Shown: positions 13,202 through 24,541, numbered from the stretch's first letter. The stretch is DNA of 64,000 nt from Enoplolaimus lenunculus (GCA_030248215.1 JASANG010003085.1:40975-104974); one strand, 5' to 3'. The notes: generated by a model not told the origin, from the sequence alone. Translations and numbers: made by a program.

Positions 13202-13682
13202 CTTGCTGCAATTAGAAAATGTAGCTTAGACCTGATAAACAGGTGCCGACTAAAAGTTTAATGTCGATGCTACAATCATGAACTAAAATATAAATGCCAC
13301 TTAACAAGCAGGAGATAAAAAAATTTTCACTATCACACGGGGTGGTACTGTGATACTACTTATATTTTCAAACTCAGCGCATTATTGCAATCCCGGAGAT
13401 ATCAACATGACTTTTAGTACAAAGCTTAAAAGTTACTGGTGAATATTGTGCTATTTTAGAGCTGAAAAACATGATTTAAATTCTATTACGCCAATCAGAT
13501 TTCAACGTGGCCGGCAGCTGTTACTCTTGAAATGTCAGTTCACAATGTTTTCGAGTCTGTAAACCAGGATTGGACACCGAAATAAACCAACAAAAAACGA
13601 TTACTTGCATAACAGCGACAAAACATCACGGAAAACTTAGAGTTTTGGTTTTGTCTCGCTTTCCATCCGGAATGAGTTTCGT

Positions 13683-13953
13683 TTAACCCCTTCTCACATT
13701 GAGTTGCCTATAGGCAACTTAGTGCAGTGTATATACGTTAAATAATATATATCGAAGCGTGTTTAGCAATTGCAACACGTATACATAGTACTAAATCACC
13801 ACAAGACGTGAGAGCCCCCTCGGGCTCGAGCGTCAAGCTCCTATAGCTGAGTGGTGATGGTATACGCCTCCCACTCCAGTCACCGGAGTTCGAATCCTAA
13901 CATAAAAGTAAGTCTCAGGGGAAATAGAAAATATTCATGTGAGAAAGGGTTAA
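13683..13953 (+). mobile_element. TTAA-flanked (piggyBac-like) MITE carrying a tRNA-like unit, copy 1
   Basis: TTAACCCCTTCTCACAT at the left and ATGTGAGAAAGGGTTAA at the right are inverted ends bounded by TTAA. Inside, about 13835-13905 reads as a tRNA-like unit with TAGCTGAGTGGTGATGG (A-box-like) and GAGTTCGAATCC (B box). A GTTGCCTATAGGCAAC hairpin lies near the left end. Confidence 0.8.
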
Positions 13954-14603
13954 GGTGTCAGGTGTGGTGACTTACTAGAGTTTGTAATGCCTGTTTGATT
14001 GCATATACGAAACTTTACTGATGCTTGCGTCCACTGTAGCCGGGTTATCCATGGTATGGTACGTCGGGGGCGGGGGAAGGAAAGGGCAGCAAAGTTCCAT
14101 TGCAGCATCCAGATTTTGGTAGCTTATCAGAGTAGGCACTTTTAAATAATCACTTAGTATTGGGTCTAAAAATGGGTCTTGTTTTTTACTGCCCGCTGCG
14201 CTGGCGAAGTCTGATTCAGTGCCATCTCTATTTTTGCTTTCAGCATTCTAATCGGTATGGTTTTCACAAAACTGTAAAACTGACGCAAAAACCAAAATTC
14301 TAACTTAGAATTGAATATATTTAGCGCGTGGGTCGAACGGTTTCTTGTGTGAGAGTCGCGGTTTAGAGAGCTCCCGTTGGATCTCCCAGTGCATTAAGAG
14401 TTGAGTCCGATGTTGCAAAGCGCATTTGAGGAAATTTGTTGATATTTTAAAGATTGACCAGTCGCAGTCAAAGGGGCATAATTTTGTCAATTCCAGTTGC
14501 AACCTTGAAATTTTTTACCTGTTTTGTTCGAAAAGAAACAATGAGTTTCGAGTTACAGAAAAACCATTTATACTGCAAGATTTTCAGCACAACCGGGACG
14601 ATC

Positions 14604-14942
14604 CAGGGTGCAACTGAAGGTGAAAAATACCGGAGCCGGACGTGAAACCGGAAGAGACGCGAATTATTGTAGTTAAAATGATGTTTAATTTGCTAAAATT
14701 AGCAAATATCTCTAAGTTTTGTGAAACCTTTATTTTTACACTTATTTTTTCACAAATATTCAGCTTTTTTACTAGAAATCGTACCATAGAAATTGTAATG
14801 AAACGCACACACAAACTTCGCAAAATTATATAACATTTCATTACTCAAAATTGCTAGAACCTCCGGCAGAAATTCTGCTGAAGTTGGAGGTTAATTTTCT
14901 GCTTAAGCCTAAGGCCGGAGGCCGACAAACCACTTGTACCCT
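14604..14942. mobile_element. CAGGGTGCAACCGG-family element
   Basis: Starts CAGGGTGCAACTG and ends CACTTGTACCCT, with CCGGAGCCGG, CCTCCGGCAG and GGCCGGAGGCC motifs inside. Probably hAT-like. Confidence 0.6.
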
Positions 14943-15292
14943 AAGGGTATACATCACTTTATCTGTCTCCCTGAATCCACCACTGTTTGGCATTTCGGTG
15001 CATTTGCTCCGTTTGAATACCACTTCAATATTTTTTATGTTAATCACAGAATAATTGATTTGTTTCAATCTTGTGAAAGCTTTGAATGGATGAACAACGA
15101 AATTTGCTGGTGTTTTTTACGAACATTTGCGTGACAGACTGGATTTGTTCAAAAATAATTAGAATTCGATAGGATGTGTATGTGTCAAACCGTACTGTTC
15201 AAAACACGGGAGGTTGTAGGCCTTAGAGCAACCGATCGCAACGCATCTGCGGAGGCAGGTGGCAAACACATCGCGGACAAACTTTGCAGCAC

Positions 15293-15563
15293 TTAACCCT
15301 TTCTCACATGAATATTTTCTATTTCCCCTGAGACCTACTTTTATGCTAGGATTCGAACTCCAGTGACTGGAGTGGGAGGCGTATACCATCACCACTCAGC
15401 TATAGGAGCTTGACGCTCGAGCCCGAGGGGGCTGTCACGTCTTGTGGTGATTGAGTTCAATGTATACGTGTTGCAATTATTAAACACGGTGCGATATATA
15501 CTATTTAACGTATATACACTGCGCTAAGTTGCCTACAGGCAACTCAATGTGAGAAGGGGTTAA
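15293..15563 (-). mobile_element. TTAA-flanked tRNA-carrying MITE, copy 2
   Basis: An inverted full-length relative of 13683-13953 with TTAACCCTTTCTCACATGAA and TTGAGTTGCC ends and TTAA on both sides. The internal tRNA-like unit lies on the minus strand. Confidence 0.8.
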
Positions 15564-15615
15564 TATTTGGGCATACAATATTCAAAACGGTTTCAGAAAT
15601 TCATCTTTGGTCCCT

Positions 15616-15857
15616 GTAAGCATGTGAAACATGGTTGTCCTGGTGCATATGCAATAAATGCTATGCACATTGTGGTATACGGTCGACACATATAGTCGAC
15701 GAAAAATGCAGTTGGAGGGGCGGGCTGCGTGGCACAGTGGTAGAATATTCGCTTACGATGCGTAGGCTGAGGGTTCGATCCCCGCTCCGAAGGTCCGCTT
15801 TTCCAGCTGCTTGGTAGAAAGGTCTGATGTCCCTCAGTTCCAACCTAGACTGACAGT
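15616..15857 (+). mobile_element. Composite tRNA-derived SINE, copy 2
   Basis: Head GTAAGCATGTGAAACATG, a GGTCGAC / GTCGACG pair, then the tRNA-like part with TGGCACAGTGGTAGAATA and GGGTTCGATCCC, both good Pol III boxes. Ends CTAGACTGACAGT. Confidence 0.8.
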
Positions 15858-16479
15858 CCCATGATTTTGAGAACTTTGAACAAAATTGGTTTTGGATGCA
15901 ATTTGACGAGCTTAACAAAGAGCGGAAAGTTACCATTAATTTTTTGCCAAAGCAAATATTTGCTTATGCCTGCGAGCAATGTCTTGTTGCATGCAGAGGT
16001 TATGTAATTGTTATCTTGGTGCTTATAAGGAAATCTTAATATTTCAATTCTGTAAACACAAACGGACTCGTTGGTCAAATATAACCTTTGAAACATGAAA
16101 GCTTAAGAGATAATTTCTTCAAACATACAACAAAAATTGCCAATCCACTATGGACAATTCTACACTGGAACTATCCACAAACATTGGAATTGCATCAAAA
16201 CCGGATTCTCACAAGAATCAGAACGAAAATTTGGAGCTAAAATTTATGCGGTACTCAATTGGCGTTTAATTTACCGTTCGCTTCGACCTGGAACGCTCAA
16301 CATTATTATACATCGTTAATTTTTTCCCATCGGACATTTTTGGACCTGCCACCGAAGTTCATTACAACGAATACTTAACACCTCGACGTTACTGTAAAGA
16401 TTATCATAAGTCGCGGCGAGCTGTTATTTAGTGACCTGACGTTTGTATAGACATAAATCTGTTTATGAAGATCAAGTAA

Positions 16480-16728
16480 GGGTTGCGCTATACTTTTGTT
16501 GACGTCCGACGCTGTCCGTGCACCAGTACGGCGCCGTCCGTCACCGTGCGGTATCGTACGCAAATAACTCACGTACGATAACGTATGGTGATGGACCTTG
16601 ACGGACGGCGCAGTACGGGCGACCAACGGTGATGGACGGGGACGTACGCTTGACGCACAGTCACGGACAGCGTCGTACGAGCGACCCACAGTGACCGACG
16701 GCACCGGACGTCAAGTATAGCGCAACCC
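16480..16728. mobile_element. CpG-rich PIF/Harbinger-like MITE
   Basis: The ends GGGTTGCGCTATAC and GTATAGCGCAACCC are perfect 14-bp inverted repeats. TAA flanks both (16477-16479, 16729-16731), the TWA duplication typical of PIF/Harbinger. The body is rich in CGTACG, GTCCGTC and GACGGAC and far more GC-rich than its surroundings. Confidence 0.85.
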
Positions 16729-16906
16729 TAAGAGTTATTTCTGGTCGATCGAACATCAGTAAGCTCATTATGACAGTTTTGGCTTCAACCGGAAATTGTT
16801 AGAGCATCGGCGACACCGCAAAATTGTTTAGTGCGCGTAATCTATTCAGAAATTTATTATTCTATCACTTTTTTGGAAAACAACTTCGAAATATCGCGAT
16901 TATCTT

Positions 16907-17675
16907 ATTGAGCGAAGCTCGGAGTTTCGCGAAGCGTTTTATGTTTTGTACTTGGGGGTCGAAAGGTGGATGTCCGTCCGCCCGTCTGTCCGTCTGTCCG
17001 TCCGAAAAGAATCTCAGGAACGGCGGAACCGATTTTCATAAACTTTTCTTGTTTGAAAGCCAATTGTTCTAGGGTGTTAACCTCGCATTGGGGCTTTAAA
17101 ATTTTAAGCTGTTTATTAGCTACAATCTAATTTGCATAATTAATTAAGCCTAAATTAGGACTTTCCACAATATTTCAGTAATTATTTCAGTTAGAAGCAA
17201 TCTAATTTTAGCATTACAGGGTTTTAGGGTGCGAGAATTCTCCGTAGACTGTTTACAATCCTCCAAAACTGATAATTGAGTTGTTAGCTAATGGATAATT
17301 TGCATATTAGCATAGTTTGTAAGCCTAAATTAGGACTTATTACAATATTTCACTAATTATTAAGGTTAAAAGCAATATAATTTCAGCAATAAAGGGTTCT
17401 TAGGTGCGAGAAATTTGAATAAATTGTTTACAAGCATTCCAAACCGATAATTGAATAGTTAGCTAATAGCTAATTTACATATTACCTTAATTGACAAGAC
17501 AAAACCAGGACTTTTTGAATTATTTCAATAAATATTAGGGTTTACTGAAGGTTTTTGGGTGCGAGGAATCCGAGGAAATTGCTTACAAACCTCCAAAACC
17601 GATAAATAAATAGTTAGCTAATAACTAATTTGCATTTTACATTAATTGCTTAAGTGTGTTTGAGCTTCGCTCAAT
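16907..17675. mobile_element. ATTGAGCGAAGCTC-ended element with internal tandem repeat
   Basis: ATTGAGCGAAGCTC at the left and GAGCTTCGCTCAAT at the right are perfect inverted ends. A CCGTC-type pentamer run lies at 16973-17003. From about 17100, three degenerate units of about 175-180 bp follow, each with AATTAGGACTT or a variant, GGGTGCGAG and TTAGCTAAT. Confidence 0.75.
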
Positions 17676-18245
17676 AAATGTAGTCCCGCTACGACTGGTT
17701 GTCATGGACTGCTAACCAGTGTCTGGTTTATTATTTGCCAATTTTCTGTATACATTTGCTCGCTTTGTTCGATCTGTGTATTATTTCGCAGGTTCCACAA
17801 CAAATCATTGTCTGTCTGTCGTCGTCGTATTTGTTTCGTATATTCAACCAATCTTTTATTACAATTATTACCAAATTAATTGCTATTGCCATTATTATCA
17901 GCGGTGAGCAAAGAACGTTTACAAGTTTAGAATAAAAGGTTCCATAAACCACAACAAGGTAACTGCAAAAGGTAATAGTCCGAACATCCAATCATTGTCG
18001 TCTTTCATATGCAAGAAATAAGCTAAATTACGAACCTCAGACATTATTAAGGGGTTAAAGTTGTTTAGCTTCCGCTAGGAACATTTTGTCCCCAGAAATA
18101 TTTTAACCATACGTGTACGACTTGTGTACTCTCTGTATGCCCCTTCCAAAATTGATTCAACCCTCACCTCCAGTATACCGAGCGAACTACAGACCTGAAA
18201 GATATTGGTACTAATATCAGGCGGAGTATAAATCATATTTGAATA
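17676..18245. other. Upstream region of the GPCR gene
   Basis: No repeat or exon recognised with confidence. It should contain the promoter or 5' leader. TATAAAT at about 18227 is noted but lies close to the ATG. Confidence 0.4.
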
Positions 18246-18525
18246 ATGCAAAACCGAATAATAACTAATATATCAACAGTCAGTTTGCATTCAAATCATT
18301 GTGTTCCGATTCGCGAACGCTATCCTGATCTGGTTGACTCAACTGCGCTTCAAGCTACTTTTGGCATTTTGTTGTTTCTGCTGTTTTTGGGTGGAATAAT
18401 TGGAAATGTTGCAGTTATTTACAATTTGGCGTGTACATTTGTTAAATTCCACGTTCGGCATGTATTTATCTGGAATTTGGCGATTGTTAATTTACTGTTA
18501 ACTTGTGTTGCGCTACCAATAACAG
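18246..18525 (+). CDS. GPCR exon 1
   Basis: Codes residues 1-93 plus the first base of codon 94: extracellular N-terminus, TM1 and TM2. The donor is G|GTACAT. The ATG is the first methionine before TM1 and gives a short N-tail of about 36 residues with one N-glycosylation site (N8). A TATAAAT string lies only about 20 bp upstream, too close for a normal core promoter with a 5' leader. An upstream non-coding exon or trans-splicing is possible. Confidence 0.8.
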
Positions 18526-21500
18526 GTACATGATTGTAATAGTTTAACCATTTAGGTTTGCACTTTGTGTATGCGACAAGAAAACTAATATGATTGATAT
18601 TTAGTCGTTTTCAAGCGACAGAACTAAGAGAACCGTGCCGCAAACCAGGCCGCATAGATGAATTGTATAAATACCAGATACGCAAACAAAAAAATTAATA
18701 TTTAAGCTTGAAACGGCGTTGTTATCTTATTTTGTACAGAAAACAGTAAAATTCGGTGGTTTTCTTAAATTTTAAAAGTAGCAAATATACACAATAAAAA
18801 CGTTTTGGATGAATTTGGTTACTTATGTTTCAACGACTTTTTCTTGCGCCCACTATGTGAAACATGGCGTTTTGTCCGAATACTGTTTTGGAAAACAGGA
18901 ACAAAAGGAAATTGAATTTGAAAACCAGTGGCAACTGGTAAAATTAACACAATTAATGAACAGTAGTGGGAAATTGAAATTGTGTTTTAATGGAAAACAC
19001 GCAATTTTAATTTCGTACGGCTGATTTCGCAAACGATGTCAGTGGGAAATTGAAACAGTTTTTCAAAGAGATTGGATAATTGATAAGCATAACTTAACAC
19101 TGAAACTACTCAACATATTTCATTTTCGTCGGAATAATAAGTTGAAGTGTAAAATTTTAATTATTTTGAGGCACAATTTTGATTTTAATTTCAGGAGCGG
19201 CAGCATTTACTCGGAACTGGGTATTTGGTGCTTTTTTGTGCCATTCTGTGCCTGTACTGCAATGTGTCATTGTATTTGTAACTAGTTTTACTTTGGTAGC
19301 CATTGCAGTTGATCGAAGAATTGCAATCAGTCCGGCGTCGGCCCAGTCAGGACTTGGCCAACAGGCTGTGTATTGTGTCAGTAAGTAATATCTTTGTAAT
19401 TTAGTGAATTTACGCCATTTTGCGATTTGATTTCGCTTCGCCTGACAACATCTGGCTACAGCTCATGCAGTTGTTGTGCACCACCGGCTTCGGCGAATAT
19501 ACGACAATTCGTCACCCGACAACTTTGGTGTAAGACTGTGTCCTAAGTCTAAGACTAAGTCTAAAGCTCAATCCTGATCATAACCTTCAGTCTAAGTATA
19601 ACCCTAATGATAATATAGGCGACCAGTTGTTCTACTTACGTGATGTTGGGTATAAGATATCGGTCGACGAATTGTCGAACATCAAATTGTCGTTGTACCG
19701 GCTCTGGCTCAGATTGCTTCACCACCGGATCCACCCTGGTAATTAAAAAAGCTGAAAAATGGTTAAAGGGTTGTTTAGCAAGGCAACATTAAAATCGTTT
19801 TGGCACATGTTAGGGCAGTACTTAGCGCCGTTTTCAATCCCCCGGAGGAGTGGCTTGAAAATTGCCTGGCGTTGAAAAACAGAATCAATTTTAATATCTC
19901 TACTGGAACCAAAAATAGAGATTTCAACAACTCCTGTCAGAACTGCACGGTCGGGACGACCCCTTTCCTCGAAGTACTGTGAATATACATGATTTTCCTC
20001 TTAATTCTACGAAAGATATGGTCACGCTGGGAATCGAACCTCGGACCTCTCGCTCGCGAGTCAAGCGCGCTACCCATTACACCACGCAACCGATATCCTA
20101 ATTTCCTCTGGTGGTATATGCACAAGTATGTAATGTGTTAACATTACACACTCTGCACATACACAAACCGCGTATTACCCACAACTCCGAGCAAATTTAA
20201 CACTAAAATTGCCTGTGGCTTCTTGCTTACTTCGCTTGCGAGCCGCTTGACTCGCCACTGCTTGCGAAGCCGAGCTTTGATTGGGGGGACTGGCAACCCT
20301 AGGCACAGCCCTGCCACTTGTACAATTCACCGCAAGTTTAAGCACAAGCCTAAGCTTAAGATTAAGCCATAATTCAAAGCCTAAGTTATCACAATGTTTG
20401 AAACTTTTAAAACTATAGTGAGTCTACAAAACCGTTATTTAAAATATTTTAGTATGTGGTTTCGGAATTTGCTCAGTAAAACTCATCAAAGCATTCGACT
20501 CCTGGCGGCTGGGTTTTAAGCACTGTTTATCAGATCATTAAGTGAATTCTACAAAAATGTAAATAAACAAATTTAGTCTAATTTGTACTAAACATACATA
20601 CAGTTCAGTGACACATGTATGATTTTCAGGTGGGGAGACTTGAAGTTCGATGTTGTGTGTGACAGTGCCGCATCTATAGTACCCGAGACTAAACCTGTGA
20701 CCTGCGAGATTGGACCCCGTTGTAAGACTTTTTATCACTTTAATACCAAAAACTGAAAAACTTTAAAATGGTTTGTTTGACGCTTATTATCGAACAGTAA
20801 GCACAAGGCTTATGCCTAAGCATTTGCACTGTTAACAAAAAATTGCTTTGAACCACCAGCTAGCGACAAAATTTCACAAGCCGAAAACAGTACTCGCATT
20901 TTTTGTTCACGTTTCTGAACAAAGTTTGCTTTTGGATCAAATGGATTATTCAAAATGGGTACTGTTTGGGCCGTACATAAGGTTGTCCTGACTCCCTCCG
21001 AAAACCAAACTGTGGGCATATTCGTATAAAAATAGCTTCGTTTTAACTTTTGGTTCCAATTGAATTTTTAACGTTGCCTTTGTTTTCCAGCTCCGGGAAT
21101 GTTCAGCTCATGCCATCCCGTTTAGGTAACCAAGAGTCAAAATAAGCGGAAACCGTAACAAAAACTTGCGAGCTAAAAAGCAAACACAATTTTTCAATTC
21201 ATTTGATGAACAAAATTTTAATTTCAATTCTGTCTGGGGGATCGATCCCGGGGTTGTCCGTATTCTCGTTCTTGAACAGTTTAAGAATTTTAAAACAATT
21301 AACAATAAGACAGTCTTTCCAAAGGTTTATTAAATTTGCAAATTCCAATTTCAGTTGTGCTATCTTGGTTGTTTTCTTTTGTGATCTCGTTGCCTTACGG
21401 CGCCTTTGTTGCGCTTGGTACAAACCAAATTCCGGATACCAATGAAACCCTTTGCGGTGTGTTCTGTGGTGAACGATGGCCGAGTGACCTTTGGCAGCGT

Positions 21501-23271
21501 ATGTTTGGATTATCAGTGTTTTTTGGACAGTACCTGTTGCCGTCTGCATTCATATCGGTCAATTATTATATGGTTTTTCGTAACGTCAAAAATCAAACCG
21601 TTTTGCGGCTGCTGGCACAGAACATATCATCGGTGAATGATTTAATTAATTTTAATATTTTAATTGTTTATTGTCATATTGGCCCATGGTATTAACCATA
21701 GGGGCCGACTTACTAACCCTTAGCCTAAATCTAGCCAACGGATATTCAGGTATGAAAAAATATCCGGATATGTATCCGAAAGAAAACGTGTATCTGGATT
21801 TCGGATATCCGGATATCCGCCGAATATCCGCTGGATATCCGAAATGGTACTGCGTAAAAATATGTTGCAATAACTTACATTGTTTCGCCATAAATGTAGC
21901 TGGAGTTAACGAAAAGAGATTCTGTATTCAACCCTAGAACAAGCAAAAAATTAGTCTAAAATTTAAGCCTACTCTATTACGGTCTAGTGAGAAAGCAAGC
22001 GCTAGTGTATCCAATGGGGGCGGGCCGGCGTACGCCACCCGTCAGAAATTTTTTGCGAAAAAATGGCACAGTACCTGCCTACCTACTATTTGGCGTAAAA
22101 AATAAGGTCCCAACCTTGCAATATTTCTCGTCAGAAACATTTGTGGTTAAAAATTGCGTTAAAACATTTACCAGCCGCCCATCAGAAATTTCTGGTTCCG
22201 CCGCTGAAAGCGGGGCACCACTAAAAGTAACACGGGCTGATGTTTGGACGATCTAGATATTTTAATGTGATTCTTTCTCTTGGAACGGAAAACTACTCAT
22301 GTATATATGGTTCGGGGGGAGGGTGACATTCGATAGAATTTCTGTAGCATTGGCTTAAATCAGACGGAACCAAACCAAATCATTTCAATTTCAGGTGGCC
22401 AACGCAGCCATTTATTAGCCAGTAGCAATGTTCTAAACCAAATACGCAGGCCAGAACTATTGCGGCAGTTTCAGAACAGTTTTATCCATTTTGTCGTTTT
22501 TAAAAGCGGACCTAAGTTAAGTAATACTTAACTCATTGGCTTAACCTGATATTTTACAGATTAACAGTTCAAGCGTATTAACCTTGGTCAAATTCGAACT
22601 GTCAACTCATGATGCTTTCTTAATAAAAGCAAAACTATGGCTTTCAAGTTATGGTAATGGCTCACATCGGGCATTTATTTGTGTTTGCCTCAAAAATTTA
22701 AGCCTTCAATAAATAGGCGAATTACGTAATTATTGCAATATTACTTAAGTAAATACTTAAATAAGATTTCAGAAACTCAATCATTAACGAATTAAAGCAG
22801 TTTAAATTTTAGCGCAGTCGCATTCAAGCAGTCAAGAGACAGCGGAAAGTCAACCGGATGATCATGGCAATGTTACTGTCGTTTTTTACTGTTTGGCTTC
22901 CATGGCAAATAATGAATTTGATGCGCGATTTTGATGTTTATTGGATGTTTTTTACACACGACGCGTTTACGGTGATATTTTTGCTGTGCCATTTACTCGC
23001 AATGACCTCAGTCCTGTGGAACCCAATTATTTATACATTTTGCAATCAAGAATTCGCGTCTGCTCTGGCGAAAAAGGTTACATTTTTAGCTGATATGTTA
23101 GCTTCAGCGAGTCGTGTCGCGTATCCAAGTGTTGCATCCGGAGCAATTAATGACAATGCAAATGCTAATCAACAACTTTTCAAAATGAACCACGAGCAAA
23201 AAGCAAATGCAAATGAGTTGGCTGATAATGAAGAAATTCAAAATGGAACCCTTAAAGAAGAGATGGTTTGA
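18246..23271 (+). CDS. Class A neuropeptide GPCR, PrRP/NPY-receptor-like (gene span, 4 exons)
   Basis: Joining 18246-18525, 19195-19380, 21355-21632 and 22813-23271 gives one open frame of 400 residues, with GT/AG at every border and matching phases. Seven membrane helices can be placed: TM1 about 37-62 with GN at 53-54, TM2 73-93, TM3 109-134, TM4 150-170 with W160, TM5 205-230 with P218, TM6 264-285 with W276 and P278, TM7 300-322 ending NPIIY. C109 and an ECL2 cysteine (189 or 193) can form the usual disulfide. N8 and N185 are glycosylation sequons. The segments WVFG..LCH, FTL..IAVDR and LCHLLAM.S...NP match what I recall of the prolactin-releasing-peptide and NPY receptor group, so the ligand is probably an amidated neuropeptide (inference). 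Oddities: the TM2 Asp (2.50) is Asn82, DRY is DRR (133-135) and the TM6 Cys (6.47) is Val275. The family is well supported; the exact ligand class is not. Confidence 0.85.
19195..19380 (+). CDS. GPCR exon 2
   Basis: Starts after ATTTCAG and ends at a perfect GTAAGT donor. It completes codon 94 and codes residues 95-155 plus one base: ECL1 (WVFG), TM3 with C109, the DRR variant of the DRY box, ICL2 and the start of TM4. Confidence 0.85.
20020..20091 (-). other. tRNA-like unit (pseudo-tRNA or SINE head) in GPCR intron 2
   Basis: The minus strand divides into a 72-nt cloverleaf: acceptor GGTTGCG/CGTGACC pairs allowing G-T; D stem GTGT/GCGC; anticodon arm CTTGA-CTCGCGA-GCGAG placing CGC at 34-36; T arm CGAGG-TTCGATT-CCCAG. 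The A box (TGGTGTAATGGG) and B box (GGTTCGATTCC) match consensus. The anticodon stem has one mismatch and the T stem two, and no CCA is coded, so a working tRNA is unlikely. Confidence 0.55.
21355..21632 (+). CDS. GPCR exon 3
   Basis: Starts after ATTTCAG and codes the end of residue 156 through 248: TM4, the ECL2 cysteines with an NET sequon, TM5 with P218, and the start of ICL3. I chose the donor TCG|GTGAAT because it leaves phase 0, which the next exon needs. The acceptor is firmer than this donor. Confidence 0.75.
21735..21845. repeat. ATATCCGGATATCC-rich patch in GPCR intron 3
   Basis: Dense overlapping GGATAT / ATATCC words (at least eight) just after exon 3. They resemble subterminal repeats of a DNA transposon; no ends were found. 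Confidence 0.6.
22352..22790. mobile_element. ACTTAAGTA MITE, decayed, GPCR intron 3
   Basis: It shares ACTTAAGTAAATACTTAA, AAGATTTCAGAAACTCA and the middle AAAGCAAAACTATG...ATGGCTCACAT with 44287-44635 and 58932-59296. The left end is poorly kept. Confidence 0.55.
22813..23271 (+). CDS. GPCR exon 4 (terminal)
   Basis: Follows TTAAATTTTAG in phase 0 and codes residues 249-400 and the stop. The basic end of ICL3 (KRQRK), TM6, TM7 with NPIIY, and an Asn/Glu-rich cytoplasmic tail of about 75 residues are visible. I saw no clear AATAAA within about 100 bp of the stop. Confidence 0.85.
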   Translation, partial: RSRIQAVKRQRKVNRMIMAMLLSFFTVWLPWQIMNLMRDFDVYWMFFTHDAFTVIFLLCHLLAMTSVLWNPIIYTFCNQEFASALAKKVTFLADMLASASRVAYPSVASGAINDNANANQQLFKMNHEQKANANELADNEEIQNGTLKEEMV

Positions 23272-24147
23272 AAAATTTATTTGGGAAAATTTTTTATCTT
23301 TCAACACCATGGGAGCCTACTCAAGTATGCAGCGTTAGAATGTAATGGTATTCATTCATAAGAAACCGTTGAAAGGATCAAGTTCTGGAATATTTTTTTG
23401 TGAAACTTTCATCGTTTGATGATATTTTCCGTTCCTGGGTAGACACAATCGCAGACTATCAGATAATTCTTCTGCGGCAGGTTGACCAAAGACTTCTGCA
23501 CCCGTAGAATTTTTACCAAGGAATGCGAATCGTTCAAATTTTGTAACATTTTAATTTTGTATCATCAACAGTTTTGCTGGTATTTTTGAATAATTTTTAA
23601 AATTTAGCTTGTGTCATCACGAGGATTAATCTATCAGTCACGGTTTTAAACTCTGTTTTTATGAAACAACATTTTGCTGCCTTCTCTTTTTGCTGATATT
23701 AACGTACCAATGCTGAAAACACTGCCTTTTCACATTATCTTGAGTATATCCGATAGAACCTTTGATACAAATGTGATAAATCGCCTAACAGATTTTAGAT
23801 AGGAATGTGAAAAAATTCTGTGGTCGCAACGCCAACAATGCAGTACAGTTGTGGTTTGGATGCGGGCATTCCAAATAGTTTCGCATAACATTTTCGGGTT
23901 CATTTTTTGTGTTGGATCCGCAAAGAGATGTCGGTTGGGTTTGCATTTTAAAAATTCCGGGTTCGTGTCTTACTTGCAGAAACATCTGTGTCATGGACTG
24001 GTTATTTTTTCAAATGTTGAAGCTCTACTATGTATTACGCGTATATACATTTTACTAAAATTTCTATAGGCTTTTGGTTTTAGGTTTGAAATCTTTTATC
24101 ATGCAGTAACATTTTTGTGTGGTTTCAATTCTGCCCACGGGTAAAAT
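23272..24147. other. Downstream of GPCR, no gene
   Basis: 3' flank of the receptor; no repeat or second gene recognised. Confidence 0.45.
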
Positions 24148-24541
24148 GACAAATGTTACTTTTAGAGCGTAACTGTTGATTAAGCGTATTTCTAAGCATA
24201 AGCCTAAGCATATTCCTAAGCATAAGCCTAAGCGTATTCCTAAGCATAAGCCTAAGCGTATTTCTAAGCATAAGCCTAAGCATATTCCTAAGCATAAGCC
24301 TAAGCGTATTCCTAAGCATAAGCCTAAGCGTATTCCTAAGCATAAGCCTAAACGTATTCCTAAGCATAAGCCTAAGCGTATTCCTAAGCATAAGCCTAAG
24401 CGTTGCAAAAATGTGTTCCTAAGCCTAAGCCTAAGCCTAAGTCTAAGCCTAAGCCTAAGCAAAAAAATGCAATCTAGAATATAAACATACTCTTTTATAG
24501 ACCCATCAGAAACCTGGACGCCCTATAATGCAACATGGGCC
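24148..24541. mobile_element. TTAGGC-array MITE with expanded 24-bp minisatellite
   Basis: The left end AATGTTACTTTTAGAGCGTA and right end TAATGCAACATGGGCC are diverged inverted copies of the GTTACTTTAAGGGGC type. From about 24184 to 24405, a 24-bp unit containing CATAAGCCTAAGCGTATTCC repeats about nine times, then plain CCTAAG units follow. Confidence 0.8.

Noticed and set aside
13835-13905. Functional tRNA gene
   Set aside because: No acceptor-stem pairing, and it recurs inside every copy of a TTAA-flanked element.
18227-18233. TATAAAT as the core promoter of the GPCR
   Set aside because: Only about 20 bp before the ATG, which would leave almost no 5' leader; likely chance in AT-rich DNA.
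24064-24484. Long open frames across the 24-bp array on both strands
   Set aside because: They are translations of a hexamer-based repeat (period divisible by three) and have no gene structure.
24148-24541. CRISPR-like array (regular repeats)
   Set aside because: Units are tandem without unique spacers, and the genome is animal.
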